Shown piece by piece: positions 36,699 to 46,018 of a stretch of 64,000 bases of DNA (position 1 is the stretch's first letter; each line of letters starts with the position of its first letter). Both the position numbers and the translations under genes were made by a program. The notes below the pieces were generated by a model, which had not been told where the DNA came from, made no database searches, and saw only the letters and a program-made list of their open reading frames with translations. This DNA is from Billgrantia campisalis (GTDB lineage: Bacteria; Pseudomonadota; Gammaproteobacteria; Pseudomonadales; Halomonadaceae): positions 1 to 64,000 of the forward strand of contig NZ_JABFUC010000011.1 of assembly GCF_022341425.1 (NCBI RefSeq), read 5' to 3'.

Positions 36699-38750
36699 AT
36701 GAGCACGGGTGTGTACGCATGGCAGCGCAGACTGATGATGGTGGCGCTTGGCGTGCCCTTGGCATGGCAGCCGGTTGCCGCAAACGATGACTCGACCGGC
36801 TCGGTTCCCGGGGCACTGGACACCTTGGTCGTGCTAGGCACCGGTACTCGCACCCCGGTGTTCGATAACCCTGCGTCGATTACCGCACTGGGGGCCGATG
36901 AGCTGCGCCGTACCCCTACGGCGAGCGTGGCCGAACTGCTGCGCGACGTGCCCGGGGTGCGGCTGTTCGATGATGGCACCCCCGGCATGAAACGGATCAG
37001 CATTCGTGGCGAAACCTCGCGCCGGGTCACCATCAAGATCGATGGCCATGCCCTGACCGACCACTCGCCCTACGGCACACCGCTGCTGCTCGACCCGGCC
37101 ATCATCGAGCGCATCGAGGTGATTCGCGGCCCCTCTTCGGTGCTTAGCGGCTCCAATGCCATCGGCGGTGTGGTCAATATCATCACCCGGCGCGGGGGCG
37201 AGGCGCCGCTGGAGGGGAGCGTCAGCGCAACGGGACACTCGGCCACCCGCGGCTATCAGGCCGGCGCCACCCTGCTGGGGGCAAGTGGGGGCCTGGACTG
37301 GCGGGTGACCGGTAGCCTGGCGGACCAAGGCGATCGCCGCACGCCGGATGGAACGCTCTCCCCGTCCGGCTTCGAGCAGGATCAGCTGTCGACTCACCTG
37401 GGATATCGCTACGGAAATCACTATGTGGCGCTGAAGGCCGACCAGTACCGCCTGGAGGCCGATGTCTTCAATCCGCTGCCACCCAACTTCACTGACTTCT
37501 TCATTCGCCTGCCGCAGCGCGACCTGCGAAAGGTGGGGGTCTTCTACGAAGGCGAGTCGCTATCGCCATCTGTCAGCCGCGTTGAGGCGAGCCTGTACCG
37601 CCAGACGGTAGATCGCCTTTTCGAGAACCGTGCGGCAATGACCAGCGGTATGACGGTGGCAACCACCAGCGATGACCGTCAAACCACCTATGGCGGCAAT
37701 CTGCAGTTCGAGCTGGCGCTGTCCGAGATGGGCGGAACCGTGCTGGGGTTCGAGTATGAGAACGACGCTTTGGACACCGACAAGACCTCGGATGTGTTCA
37801 TGCCGTTTCCGCCGCCGACGGGACAGCGCACCGCCTCGGCCACCTCCGATGAGGCGCGCATAGAGACGCTGTCCGCCTATGCCCAGCAGGCCTGGGAGCT
37901 CGGCGAGGCGACTACCGTCTATTTCGGTGGTCGCCTCTACGCCGTGGAGGCGGAGCTCGAGGCGAGCGGTGAGCAGCCGCTCGAGCGCAACACCGATACC
38001 CAGGCGCTGGGCTCGCTGGGCCTGGTCTATACCCCGGCGGAAAACTGGTCGCTGCGTGCCAACCTGGCGCAAGGCTACTCCTATCCCACGCTGCAGCAGC
38101 TCTTCTTAACGACGACGGCGGGCGGTCAGACCACCGTGGGTAATCCGGGGCTATCTCCGGAAACGGCCGACACCTTGGAGCTGGGTGCCCGGTACCGCGA
38201 TGGCGGAGTGACCCTGGATGCGACCCTGTTTCATACCCGTGCCGATGACTACATCGGTACCGAGGAGCAGGCCGGCAGCGGTAACCGGCCGATCCGCCGC
38301 TACGTCAATATTCATCAGGCCACCACCACCGGTCTGGAGCTGTTCGGCGAGTATCGACTGGCCGCGACCGATACGTCGCTCTATGCGAACGGCAGCCTGA
38401 TGCGCCGCAAGTTCGATTTCGGCGAGTCGCAAACCTATGACAGCGGTACGCCGCGGCTTTCGGGGCGGGTCGGGGTACGCCAGGACTGGATGCTGACGCC
38501 GACAACGCGGCTGGAGGGCGATCTTTTCCTGCGCGGTGAGAGCGAAGCGCGGGAACGCGACGCAGCCGGTGAGTTGACGCAGCGCAGCGCGGGCTACGGC
38601 ACGCTCAATGCCTTCCTTGGCGTTCAATACGCGGACCGCCTGGATGTGGGCCTAAGCCTCGAGAACCTGCTCGACAAGCGCTACCGCTCCTTCGGTGAGC
38701 TCACCGGAGCGGAGCGAAGCGCTGCCCTCACTACGACCCTGCATTTCTAG
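36699..38750 (+). CDS. TonB-dependent haem/haemoglobin receptor
   Basis: A 683-residue outer-membrane receptor. Signal peptide LMMVALGVPLAWQPVAAN, TonB box-like DTLVVLGTGTRTP, plug with ISIRGETSRRVTIKIDGHAL and IEVIRGPSSVLSGSNAIGG, then a beta-barrel ending in TTTLHF. GYSYPTLQQLF and NPGLSPE resemble the FRAP and NPNL motifs of haem receptors. AAGGAG precedes the ATG at 36699. It is divergent from hmuTUV and followed by hutWX, which supports haem as its ligand (HmuR/HutA type). Confidence 0.88.
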   Translation: MSTGVYAWQRRLMMVALGVPLAWQPVAANDDSTGSVPGALDTLVVLGTGTRTPVFDNPASITALGADELRRTPTASVAELLRDVPGVRLFDDGTPGMKRISIRGETSRRVTIKIDGHALTDHSPYGTPLLLDPAIIERIEVIRGPSSVLSGSNAIGGVVNIITRRGGEAPLEGSVSATGHSATRGYQAGATLLGASGGLDWRVTGSLADQGDRRTPDGTLSPSGFEQDQLSTHLGYRYGNHYVALKADQYRLEADVFNPLPPNFTDFFIRLPQRDLRKVGVFYEGESLSPSVSRVEASLYRQTVDRLFENRAAMTSGMTVATTSDDRQTTYGGNLQFELALSEMGGTVLGFEYENDALDTDKTSDVFMPFPPPTGQRTASATSDEARIETLSAYAQQAWELGEATTVYFGGRLYAVEAELEASGEQPLERNTDTQALGSLGLVYTPAENWSLRANLAQGYSYPTLQQLFLTTTAGGQTTVGNPGLSPETADTLELGARYRDGGVTLDATLFHTRADDYIGTEEQAGSGNRPIRRYVNIHQATTTGLELFGEYRLAATDTSLYANGSLMRRKFDFGESQTYDSGTPRLSGRVGVRQDWMLTPTTRLEGDLFLRGESEARERDAAGELTQRSAGYGTLNAFLGVQYADRLDVGLSLENLLDKRYRSFGELTGAERSAALTTTLHF

Positions 38751-38764
38751 GAAGGGAGCTTCGG

Positions 38765-40204
38765 ATGAGCCTGATTGCCTCGACCCGTGCGCCTCGCCGA
38801 GCACCGCGGACACGCCCGGAGGTGCCGCAAAGGGGTACCCGGTTGCCCAGGCTCGGCGTCGACCCGCTGACGGAAGCCTTCGCTTCGCGAGAGCCGCTGA
38901 TGCCCTGGCGCGACAAGCGCCCGGTGGCCAGGGCCGAGGTGGCGCGCCTGTGGCGGCAGCTGGAGGATGCCCGCCGGGGGCGGGGCAAGCGCCTAGCCTA
39001 TGTGCACGTACCGTTCTGTGCGAACCACTGCCTGTTCTGCGGCTTCTATCGCAACAAGTATCGGCCGGAAGATTCGGCGCGCTACACCCGGGCGGTGATC
39101 GATGAAGTGCGCCGGGACGCCGACACGCAGCGCGTGGGGCGGGCGCCCATTCATGCCCTCTACCTGGGAGGGGGAACCCCCACGGCGCTGGAAACGCCGG
39201 ACCTGGTGCGCCTGATCGAGGCGCTGCGTGAGGCGCTTCCGCTGGCGGGGGACTGTGAGCTCACCCTGGAGGGGCGCATCCTGCACTTCGATGACGAGAA
39301 GGTCGATGCCTGCCTCGATGCGGGTATCAACCGGATCTCCATCGGCGTGCAGAGTTTCGATACCCAGGTTCGCCGGCAGCAGGGGCGGCGCGCCAGCGGT
39401 CCCCAGGCGGAGCGCTTCATTGCCGATTTGATCGAGCGGGATAGAGCCGCTGTCGTCATCGACCTGATGTACGGCCTGCCGGATCAGGATGAGAGTGTTT
39501 GGGCACGTGATATCGAGACGGCGCTTGCCCTGGGGCCGGATGGGCTGGACGCCTACTGCCTGGCGCTGTTTCCCGGAACGCCGCTGTATCAGGCGGTCGC
39601 CAAGGGCAAGGTCGAGCCCCCCGCTTCCCTGGCCGAGCAGGGGCGCCGGTACGCCGCGGTGAGCGAGCGCCTGGCCGATGCCGGCTGGCACCAGGTCAGC
39701 AATAGCCACTGGGCGCGAACGACCCGTGAGCGCAATCTCTACAACCTCTTGATCAAGAGCGGCGCCGAGACGCTGGCTTTCGGCTCGGGTGCCGGAGGCA
39801 GCCTTGGGCGTTACAGCTACAGCGTCGACCCGGACCTGCAGGCGTACCTGATGGCAGGTAATGAAGGCCGCAAGCCGCTATCCGGCATGCTGGAAGCGGA
39901 TTCGCTGCAACCCTTGCGGGATTGGGTGGCCGGGAGTCTCGAGACGGCGCGACTTGACATGGGCGAGCTGCGGCGGCGCTGGCCACGCATGGAGGCGATG
40001 GCTTCCCAGTTGGATGGGCTAGTGCGCCACTGGGAGTCGGCAGGGCTCGCGCACTGCCGCAATGGCGTGGTGAGACTCACCACGGCGGGCCGGTTCTGGA
40101 GCACCAACCTGATTGCCGGGTTCAACCGGCAGCTCGTTGCAGACGGCCCAGCGCCAGGTGAGCCAGGCAGCGAGGCGAATATCGATGGCATTCAACCGAA
40201 ATAA
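38765..40204 (+). CDS. hutW: Haem utilisation radical SAM protein HutW
   Basis: A 479-residue HemN-like radical SAM protein. The cluster motif is C85-x3-C89-x2-C92 (PFCANHCLFCGFYRNKY), followed by ALYLGGGTPTALE. Homologues (ChuW/HutW) open the haem ring without O2 using a primary carbon radical and methyl transfer, freeing iron. It starts 14 bases after the receptor stop and is followed 10 bases later by hutX. Arg-rich residues 7-27 precede the core. Confidence 0.9.
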   Translation: MSLIASTRAPRRAPRTRPEVPQRGTRLPRLGVDPLTEAFASREPLMPWRDKRPVARAEVARLWRQLEDARRGRGKRLAYVHVPFCANHCLFCGFYRNKYRPEDSARYTRAVIDEVRRDADTQRVGRAPIHALYLGGGTPTALETPDLVRLIEALREALPLAGDCELTLEGRILHFDDEKVDACLDAGINRISIGVQSFDTQVRRQQGRRASGPQAERFIADLIERDRAAVVIDLMYGLPDQDESVWARDIETALALGPDGLDAYCLALFPGTPLYQAVAKGKVEPPASLAEQGRRYAAVSERLADAGWHQVSNSHWARTTRERNLYNLLIKSGAETLAFGSGAGGSLGRYSYSVDPDLQAYLMAGNEGRKPLSGMLEADSLQPLRDWVAGSLETARLDMGELRRRWPRMEAMASQLDGLVRHWESAGLAHCRNGVVRLTTAGRFWSTNLIAGFNRQLVADGPAPGEPGSEANIDGIQPK

Positions 40205-40214
40205 GGAGAGCATC

Positions 40215-40757
40215 ATGACCACGGACCTTCATTCCAGCAAGCCCGAGCGTCTTGAAGCGCTGCGTCGCCAGCTGGCGGAGAGTCAGGACGGCATCCTCGA
40301 GGCTATCGCGGTGCAGCAGCAGCTGACGCTGTTGGATGTGGTGCGCTGCCTGCCCGATGACTGCTGGGGGCGCGCAGACGGCCAGCATTTCGTCAGCGCA
40401 ATGCATGACCTGGCCGACTGGGGGGATGTCACGACCATCGTGCATACGGAGGGAGTGATTCTCGAGTTTTCCGGCCCGCTTCCCGACGGCGAAATGGGCA
40501 GGGGCTTCTATAACCTCAAAGGGGGCCTGGGGATCAGCGGCCACCTCAAGCCAGACCATTGCCGTCACATCATTTTTCTCAAGCGCCCCTTCATGGGGGT
40601 GGATACCGCCTCGGTGCAGTTCTTTACCGCCGAGGGCCGCTGCATGTTCAAGGTGTATGTGGGACGGGATGCATCGCGGCAGCTGAATGCCGTTCAGCTG
40701 GAGCGCTTCGATGCTCTCGCGAAACGTCTCTCCGAAACCACGGGCTGCCCGGCGTAG
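40215..40757 (+). CDS. hutX: Haem utilisation cytosolic carrier HutX
   Basis: A 180-residue HutX/ChuX-type haem-binding protein. The motif block LDVVRCLPDDCWGRADGQHF and the C-terminal GFYNLKGGLGISGHLKPDHC with FLKRPFMGVDTASVQFF are typical. It buffers haem in the cytoplasm and passes it to the degrading enzyme. AAGGAGAG at 40203-40210 precedes ATG 40215 and decides that start over an upstream in-frame ATG. The usual third gene, hutZ, does not follow. Confidence 0.9.
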   Translation: MTTDLHSSKPERLEALRRQLAESQDGILEAIAVQQQLTLLDVVRCLPDDCWGRADGQHFVSAMHDLADWGDVTTIVHTEGVILEFSGPLPDGEMGRGFYNLKGGLGISGHLKPDHCRHIIFLKRPFMGVDTASVQFFTAEGRCMFKVYVGRDASRQLNAVQLERFDALAKRLSETTGCPA

Positions 40758-40804
40758 TGCAGCGCTGATCTTTGGCGCAACCCGAGGCACCATTCCCGCA
40801 ATCA

Positions 40805-40828
40805 AAACGCCCCGGCCAAGGCCGGGGC
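40805..40828 (-). terminator. Rho-independent terminator for the 40891-43077 receptor gene
   Basis: GCCCCGGCC at 40809-40817 and GGCCGGGGC at 40820-40828 form a near-perfect stem. On the minus strand it is followed by GTTTTGATT, so it ends the leftward receptor transcript. On the plus strand only AAATAC follows, so it is a weak stop for hutX. Confidence 0.75.
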
Positions 40829-40890
40829 AAATACGATCAGGCTAGTAAATCGTCACTGGGCACGGCCCATTTGCTTAGGGCTTGTCGAGC

Positions 40891-43077
40891 CTAGAACTCG
40901 TAGGTGGCGGAGAGCCACAGGCTACGGCCATCCAGGGCGACACCTTCCGTGGCACGCCAGGTTCGTGTGTAGCGATGGGCGTACTCGGTCTGGCCGTTGT
41001 GTTCATAGGTATCGGCCTTGCCAAAGTCCTTGTCGAACAGGTTGTAGACGGTGCCAGTCAGGCGCAGCTGGTCGGTGAACCGGTAGTTGGTCCGCAGGTG
41101 GAAGAGTTCGTAGCTGTCCAGCGTGTTGCCAAGCTGTTCGTACAGAGACAGGTTGGAGCCCGATGTGGGGGTGCCTTCCGGGAAGCGTTTACGAGAAGAG
41201 TAGTACTCGCCGTCCAGGGTGGTGCTCCAGCGGTCGCTGATGTCCCAGGTCAGGCTGGCGGTCAGCTTGTGCTTGGGGGCGTTGGTGAGCAGCATGCCTT
41301 CGTCTTCGCCGGAGGTGATCTCGGAATCGGTGAAGGTATAGCCGCCACTTACCTCCCAGGCGGGCGAGAAGCGATAGCGTGCCTCCAGTTCGAGGCCGTG
41401 CGTTTGCGCCTTGTCGATGTTGATCAGTTGGGAGAAGCCGGTCTGCTGGGAGAAGTTGCCCACGCTGATGCAGCCGGGCACGTTGCCGTCCGGATGCAGG
41501 CAGTTGGGAATCTCGGCGCCAGTGGCGATGCGGTCGGTAAAGCGGTTATAGAACAGGGTGCCGCCCACTGAGAGCCCATCCAGGCTGTCATAGACCGCAC
41601 CGAGTTCGAAGTTGGTGCTCTTCTCCGGCTCGAGGTCCGGCGAACCGATGCTCACCGACTGGCCCTGGTTGCCGAATCCGGTGATGCCGTCGTGGAGCTG
41701 GTTGAGGGTCGGGGTCTTGTAGCCTCGACTCACACCGCCCTTGAGCGTCCACTGGTCGGTGGTGTTCCACACCAGATAGCCACGGGGGCTGAAGTGGCCG
41801 CCGAAGGCATCGTGGTGCTCGTAGCGCCCGCCCAGGGTCAGTGCCAGGTCGTCACGCAGCCACCACTCGTCCTCGGCGAACAGCGCCCAGCTGTGCTGCT
41901 CGAAGGCCTGATCACCGGCCGCGCCATCCTCCAGGCGGGCATCGATATACTGGCCGCCCAGGGTCACCATGTGGGCATCGACGGGCAGGGTGAGCTTGGT
42001 GTCGAGGACGATATCGCGGTTTTCCAGCAGCCGCGGCTCACCGCCCTGGGCTTCGTAGCCATAGGTCGGCGCGCTGCCGGCGGGCAGGGTTCGCCCCAGC
42101 GTCTCGGTGGCGCTGTGGGTGAGGCTGCTCTCCAGGGTGCCGACGGCAAAGCGGCCGGTGTGGCCGATGGCCACCTGATCGCGATTGAAGCGCAGTTCGT
42201 CCTCGTAGCCCCAGAACTGCCCTGGCTCGGGCTCGCACGTGGCCCGACTGGTGCCGTCCAGGGTGCCGAGTCGGCAGTCGTCGTTGGCGTAGGTCTGGCG
42301 GGCGCGTTCGGCATCCAGCCAGACCGAGTGGCTGTCGTCGGCGCGCAGGGTCAGACGGCCCCCAAGCGAATAGATGCGGGCTTCCACGGGGCGCGGGTCG
42401 CGTCCGGCGCTGTCGGTGATCAAACGCTCGGAGGCGTCGCGGTCGAACAGTCGGCCGCGCAGCTGCAGCCCCAGCACATCGTCGACCAGCGGGCCGGAGC
42501 CGGAGAGGTTGAGGCCCTGTGAATTCCCCGCGTCCCGGTCCTGCTGAAAGGTCGTGTCGAGCGAGAGGCTGCCCGTCCAGGTGTCGCTGACCGGGCGGGT
42601 GATGATGTTGATGACCCCGCCCATGGCATCGGAACCGTAGAGCGTGGACATGGGGCCGCGGATTACCTCGATGCGCTCGATGGCCGAGAGCGGCGGCATG
42701 AAGCTGGTGGAGGTTTCCCCGAAACCGTTAGGGGTGACGCTGCCCGAGGTGTTCTGGCGGCGGCCGTCGATCAGGATCAGCGTATACTCGCTCGGCATCC
42801 CGCGAATGCTGATGTTCTTCCCGCCGGTCTTGCCGGTGCCGGCGCGCACGTCGATGCCCGGCACGTCGGCGAGCGCCTCGCCAATATTGGAGAAACGCTT
42901 CTGCTCCAGCTCTTCTCGGGTGATGACCGAAATACTGGCCGGGGCGTCGCGAAGGGCCTGTTCGAAGCCGGCGGCAGTCACCACGATGCTATCGAGCCGG
43001 GCGCTGTCCTGGGCGTGAGCGGTGAGGCTGGCGGCGGCGATGGCCGCCGCCAGGACGGTCGGTCGGAAACGGAACAT
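40891..43077 (-). CDS. TonB-dependent siderophore receptor (CirA/FepA type)
   Basis: A 728-residue receptor with a signal peptide (VLAAAIAAASLTAHAQ), TonB box-like DSIVVTAAGFEQ, plug blocks ISIRGMPSEYTLILIDGRRQ and IEVIRGPMSTLYGSDAMGG, and a barrel ending SLWLSATYEF. An extracellular region around NCLHPDGNVPGCISVGN contains a cysteine pair. A Fur-box-like sequence lies 18 bases before the start. This points to an iron-catecholate or similar ferric siderophore rather than haem. The ligand cannot be fixed from sequence alone. Confidence 0.88.
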   Translation of the reverse strand: MFRFRPTVLAAAIAAASLTAHAQDSARLDSIVVTAAGFEQALRDAPASISVITREELEQKRFSNIGEALADVPGIDVRAGTGKTGGKNISIRGMPSEYTLILIDGRRQNTSGSVTPNGFGETSTSFMPPLSAIERIEVIRGPMSTLYGSDAMGGVINIITRPVSDTWTGSLSLDTTFQQDRDAGNSQGLNLSGSGPLVDDVLGLQLRGRLFDRDASERLITDSAGRDPRPVEARIYSLGGRLTLRADDSHSVWLDAERARQTYANDDCRLGTLDGTSRATCEPEPGQFWGYEDELRFNRDQVAIGHTGRFAVGTLESSLTHSATETLGRTLPAGSAPTYGYEAQGGEPRLLENRDIVLDTKLTLPVDAHMVTLGGQYIDARLEDGAAGDQAFEQHSWALFAEDEWWLRDDLALTLGGRYEHHDAFGGHFSPRGYLVWNTTDQWTLKGGVSRGYKTPTLNQLHDGITGFGNQGQSVSIGSPDLEPEKSTNFELGAVYDSLDGLSVGGTLFYNRFTDRIATGAEIPNCLHPDGNVPGCISVGNFSQQTGFSQLINIDKAQTHGLELEARYRFSPAWEVSGGYTFTDSEITSGEDEGMLLTNAPKHKLTASLTWDISDRWSTTLDGEYYSSRKRFPEGTPTSGSNLSLYEQLGNTLDSYELFHLRTNYRFTDQLRLTGTVYNLFDKDFGKADTYEHNGQTEYAHRYTRTWRATEGVALDGRSLWLSATYEF

Positions 43078-43094
43078 GGGTCACCTGTGTTGAT

Positions 43095-43113
43095 GATATT
43101 GATTATCAATCGT
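43095..43113 (-). promoter_or_regulatory. Fur-box-like operator
   Basis: GATATTGATTATCAATCGT with the near-symmetric core ATTGATTATCAAT closely resembles a Fur box. It sits 18-36 bases upstream of the receptor start at 43077, a position for repression by Fur-Fe(II). Confidence 0.75.
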
Positions 43114-43223
43114 GCAGGTGATTCTAGTGCGAAAAGTTCCCATTTCCAGGGTGAGGCTGGGCAACGCTGCGTTGCGTAATCGACAACGCCCGGCACGATT
43201 CCCCGGTGCGGGGCGTGACGCAC

Positions 43224-44171
43224 TCAGGCGGGCGCCAGGCGCGGCGGTCGGCTCGGTGCTCCGCCGCGCGGGGAGGATTGCCACTCTTGCGGCATCGTCT
43301 GACGCAGGTGATCGAGCAGGGCCGAGACCTTGCGTGGCTGCTGTCCGTAAGCATGCAGCAGGGTCACCGGGATCGGCGGAGCCTGCCAGTCAGGCAGGCA
43401 GGCGTGCAGGGAGCCCGGGTGGGCGGCTTCCCGCTTGGCGGCCAGCCAGTGGGGCATCAGGCCGAGGCCATGACCGCGCGCGATCGCATCGCCGTGCAGC
43501 ATGTGCTGGTCGACGCGAAAGCGTGAATCGGGCGGCTGGAAGTGATAGTCGCCTTCATCCGGGTGGCTCAGGGTGAGTCCGCACTCGGTTTCGCCCAGCA
43601 GGTCGATCCAGGCATGGCGTGAGAGCTCCTCGGGGTGGCGGGGATGGCCGTGGCGAGCCAGATAGTCGGGGTGCCCATAGAGCCCGCGCCCCAGCCAGGT
43701 GAGGGTTTCTTGGCGCAGTGCCGAGGGCGGAATCGCTCCCAGCCAAAGGCAGATGACCGGGCTGTCGGGGGCGTCAGGCGGGGCGTGGCAGGTCTGCAAC
43801 GTCAGGCGGATGCCGGGATGCGCTTCCATGAAGGCCGCCAGCTGCGATGCCAGCCAGCTGCGAGCCAGGGCGTTGTGCGCCTCGACTACCAGCTCGCCGC
43901 TGATCTCCTGATGCAGCTCGTTCAGTGCCCGCTGGCCCTGTTCGGCGAGTTCCAGTATCCGCAGACAGTAGCCGTGAAACATCAGGCCCGCCTCGGTGGG
44001 CAGCAGGCGGTTGGACTGGCGGCGCAGCAGCGGCTGGCCCAGCTGGTTCTCGAGCTGGGCGATGCGCCGGCTCAGCGTCGATTTAGCGACGCCCAACTGC
44101 TGGGCGCTGCGGGTCAGGCTGCCGGTCTGCATCACCTGGGCGAAGGAGGTCAGCTCGGCGAGATCGTACAT
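43224..44171 (-). CDS. LysR-family transcriptional regulator
   Basis: A 315-residue LysR protein. The N-terminal HTH is clear (MYDLAELTSFAQVMQTGSLTRSAQQLGVAKSTLSRRIAQLE), then an effector domain with ISGELVVEAHNALARSWLASQ and GLGLMPHWLAAKREA. I start at 44171, where LysR proteins normally begin; a GTG at 44213 would add 14 hydrophobic residues. It lies between an iron receptor and a carboxypeptidase gene. A Fur-like AT-rich patch is at 44219-44243. Target unknown; a role in iron or redox response is only suggested by place. Confidence 0.85.
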   Translation of the reverse strand: MYDLAELTSFAQVMQTGSLTRSAQQLGVAKSTLSRRIAQLENQLGQPLLRRQSNRLLPTEAGLMFHGYCLRILELAEQGQRALNELHQEISGELVVEAHNALARSWLASQLAAFMEAHPGIRLTLQTCHAPPDAPDSPVICLWLGAIPPSALRQETLTWLGRGLYGHPDYLARHGHPRHPEELSRHAWIDLLGETECGLTLSHPDEGDYHFQPPDSRFRVDQHMLHGDAIARGHGLGLMPHWLAAKREAAHPGSLHACLPDWQAPPIPVTLLHAYGQQPRKVSALLDHLRQTMPQEWQSSPRGGAPSRPPRLAPA

Positions 44172-44470
44172 GGTGAGAATGGCCGTGGTGAAGATCGTCA
44201 GGAAGTGTCCCACTTAGGCAAATTAATGTAAATGATTCTTGTTGCCTTATGTGGGTGCGGCTAAGGTGTTGGCCTAGCCACGAGAGGCGGGGCAGGTGTG
44301 CGCCTTGGGGGAGTGCCTGCAGAGTTGAATGATTCAACGCTATTGGAATATCACCTCTTTTCGCCGCTTTTCGAGCTGTAAAGCCGGCGATTAATGGCCA
44401 TACTGATGACAGGCTCGCGTGACAGAAACGGGCCGCAGGGGATAAACAAGGGAACCTAGAGGTGTCTGCC
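44172..44470. promoter_or_regulatory. Divergent region between the LysR gene and dacA-like gene
   Basis: A 299-base gap. AAATTAATGTAAATGATTCT at 44219-44238 is AT-rich and resembles a degenerate Fur site near the LysR start. The rest contains no repeat or hairpin I can support. AGAGG at 44457-44461 is the ribosome-binding site of the rightward gene. Confidence 0.4.
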
Positions 44471-45790
44471 ATGCGCTCCTCCCACCGAGTTCGCCTCGGC
44501 GCGGTCGCCGTCGTGCTGTTGAGCTGTTTGCTGCTGACGATCAAGACGGCCCACGCCAACCCGCGCTATGCGGCTATCGTGATCGATGTGGAAAGTGGCG
44601 ACGTGCTGCATTCGGCCAATGCCGATGCCACGCGCTATCCCGCCTCGCTGACCAAGATGATGACCCTCTATATGCTGTTCGAAGCGCTGGAGCGGGGCGA
44701 CCTGCGCCTCGATTCACCGCTGCCGGTCTCTGCTTATGCCGCCTCCCGGCAGGCGTCCAAACTCTATGTGAAGGCGGGTTCGACCCTTCCCGTGGAGACC
44801 GCCATTCAGGCGCTGGTGATCCGCTCCGCCAATGATGTGGCGGTGGTGGTGGCCGAGGCCCTGGGAGGCAGTGAGGAAAACTTCGGCCGCATGATGACCG
44901 ACAAGGCGCGCCAGCTGGGCATGCCCCGCACCACCTTCCGCAACCCCAACGGCCTGCCCGATGCCGGCCAGACCACCACCGCACGGGACATGGCGACCCT
45001 GTCGATCCGGGTGATGCAGGACTTTCCCCAGTACTATCACTACTTCTCTCAGACCCGCTTCTCCTGGAATGGCCAGACCATCACTGGTCACAACCGCCTG
45101 CTCGGCAGCTATCCGGGGGCCGATGGGTTGAAGACCGGCTTTATTCGCGCCTCCGGCTTCAATGTGGCGACCTCGGCGGTGCGTGATGATCGGCGTATCG
45201 TGTCGGTGGTGATGGGGGGCTTTACCGCGGCATCCCGCGATGCCCATATGGCCGACCTGCTCGATCGCGGCTACGTGCGGCTCAGTATGCTTCAGCGCGG
45301 CGACTGGATCGCCCAGGCCGATGTCTTCGGTGATCGCATGGAACTGCCGCAGCAGCCGTCGTCGCCGACGCCGGCTGTCCAGGTGGCGAGCGCAGAACCG
45401 GCGTCCACGGTGTCGCTGAGCTCCGCCCTGCAGACCCGCCTCACCGAGTCGAGCACCGAGCCGTACGGCCGGGCCGACGCCGAGATGGGCTCTGCCGACG
45501 ACCCGCTTCGCGACCTGATCGCCCGGGCCGAAGCTCCGCAGCCGGCAGGCGCCTGGGCCGTCCAGGTCGGCGCCTTCAGCAATGCCGACCAGGCCCGCAG
45601 CCTGGCCTCGCGCGCCGCCGAGCGGCTGGCCAGCCAGGTCAACGGGGGGCGTGTCGCAGTGGCGCCGTCCGAAGGCGAGCAGCGCGTCTACCGCGCCCGT
45701 CTGGTGGAGCTGCAGGAGAGCGAGGCGCACAGCGCCTGCAACAGCCTGCGCCAGCAGGGGATGGACTGTATGGTGGTCGCCCACTACTAG
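44471..45790 (+). CDS. D-alanyl-D-alanine carboxypeptidase with C-terminal SPOR domain
   Basis: A 439-residue S11-family penicillin-binding protein that trims peptidoglycan stem peptides. Signal peptide AVVLLSCLLLTIKTAHA. Catalytic triad motifs are S59-L-T-K62, S119-A-N121 and K221-T-G223. After the peptidase domain and a Ser/Thr/Pro-rich linker comes a SPOR domain (AWAVQVGAFSNADQARSLA to DCMVVAHY), which binds denuded glycan at the septum. The usual PBP5 C-terminal amphipathic anchor is replaced by SPOR. ATG 44471 is preferred over GTG 44462 because AGAGG is at the right distance from the ATG. Confidence 0.92.
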   Translation: MRSSHRVRLGAVAVVLLSCLLLTIKTAHANPRYAAIVIDVESGDVLHSANADATRYPASLTKMMTLYMLFEALERGDLRLDSPLPVSAYAASRQASKLYVKAGSTLPVETAIQALVIRSANDVAVVVAEALGGSEENFGRMMTDKARQLGMPRTTFRNPNGLPDAGQTTTARDMATLSIRVMQDFPQYYHYFSQTRFSWNGQTITGHNRLLGSYPGADGLKTGFIRASGFNVATSAVRDDRRIVSVVMGGFTAASRDAHMADLLDRGYVRLSMLQRGDWIAQADVFGDRMELPQQPSSPTPAVQVASAEPASTVSLSSALQTRLTESSTEPYGRADAEMGSADDPLRDLIARAEAPQPAGAWAVQVGAFSNADQARSLASRAAERLASQVNGGRVAVAPSEGEQRVYRARLVELQESEAHSACNSLRQQGMDCMVVAHY

Positions 45791-45817
45791 CGCCCTAGTC
45801 TGGCTTGGCAACTGTCC

Positions 45818-45840
45818 GCGCCCCGCTCAACGCGGGGCGC
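45818..45840 (+). terminator. Hairpin after the carboxypeptidase gene
   Basis: GCGCCCCGC and GCGGGGCGC form a perfect 9-bp stem with a TCAAC loop, 28 bases after the stop. No clear T run follows, so it may stabilise the 3' end rather than terminate efficiently. Confidence 0.55.
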
Positions 45841-45981
45841 GGGCGTGATGGCCGCGTCACCCCGCCGCGGCGCGGGGGCTAGTCGGCCTCCCATTTCCGG
45901 CTTGCCGATGCTCAGATGCGCCATTTTGGGGCGTTCTGCTTGCCGCCGACTCCACCAGCCGTTAGGTTGTTAATCAACAAG

Positions 45982-46018
45982 CCCCGTCGTCCGTCCCAGG
46001 TCGGCGGGGTGGTTTTTT
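45982..46018 (+). terminator. Strong terminator-like hairpin 20 bases before the EamA gene
   Basis: CCCCGTCG at 45982-45989 pairs with CGGCGGGG at 46002-46009 (8 bp with one G-T wobble) and is followed by TGG and six Ts at 46013-46018. Just upstream TTGTTAATCAACAA at 45967-45980 is another small inverted repeat. It is a textbook intrinsic terminator, but the EamA start is at 46038, leaving no room for a promoter after it. It may therefore be a leader attenuator or the end of a small RNA. Confidence 0.65.

Noticed and set aside
43224..44213. GTG start at 44213 for the LysR gene
   Set aside because: It adds 14 hydrophobic residues before the normal LysR N-terminus; 44171 fits the family.
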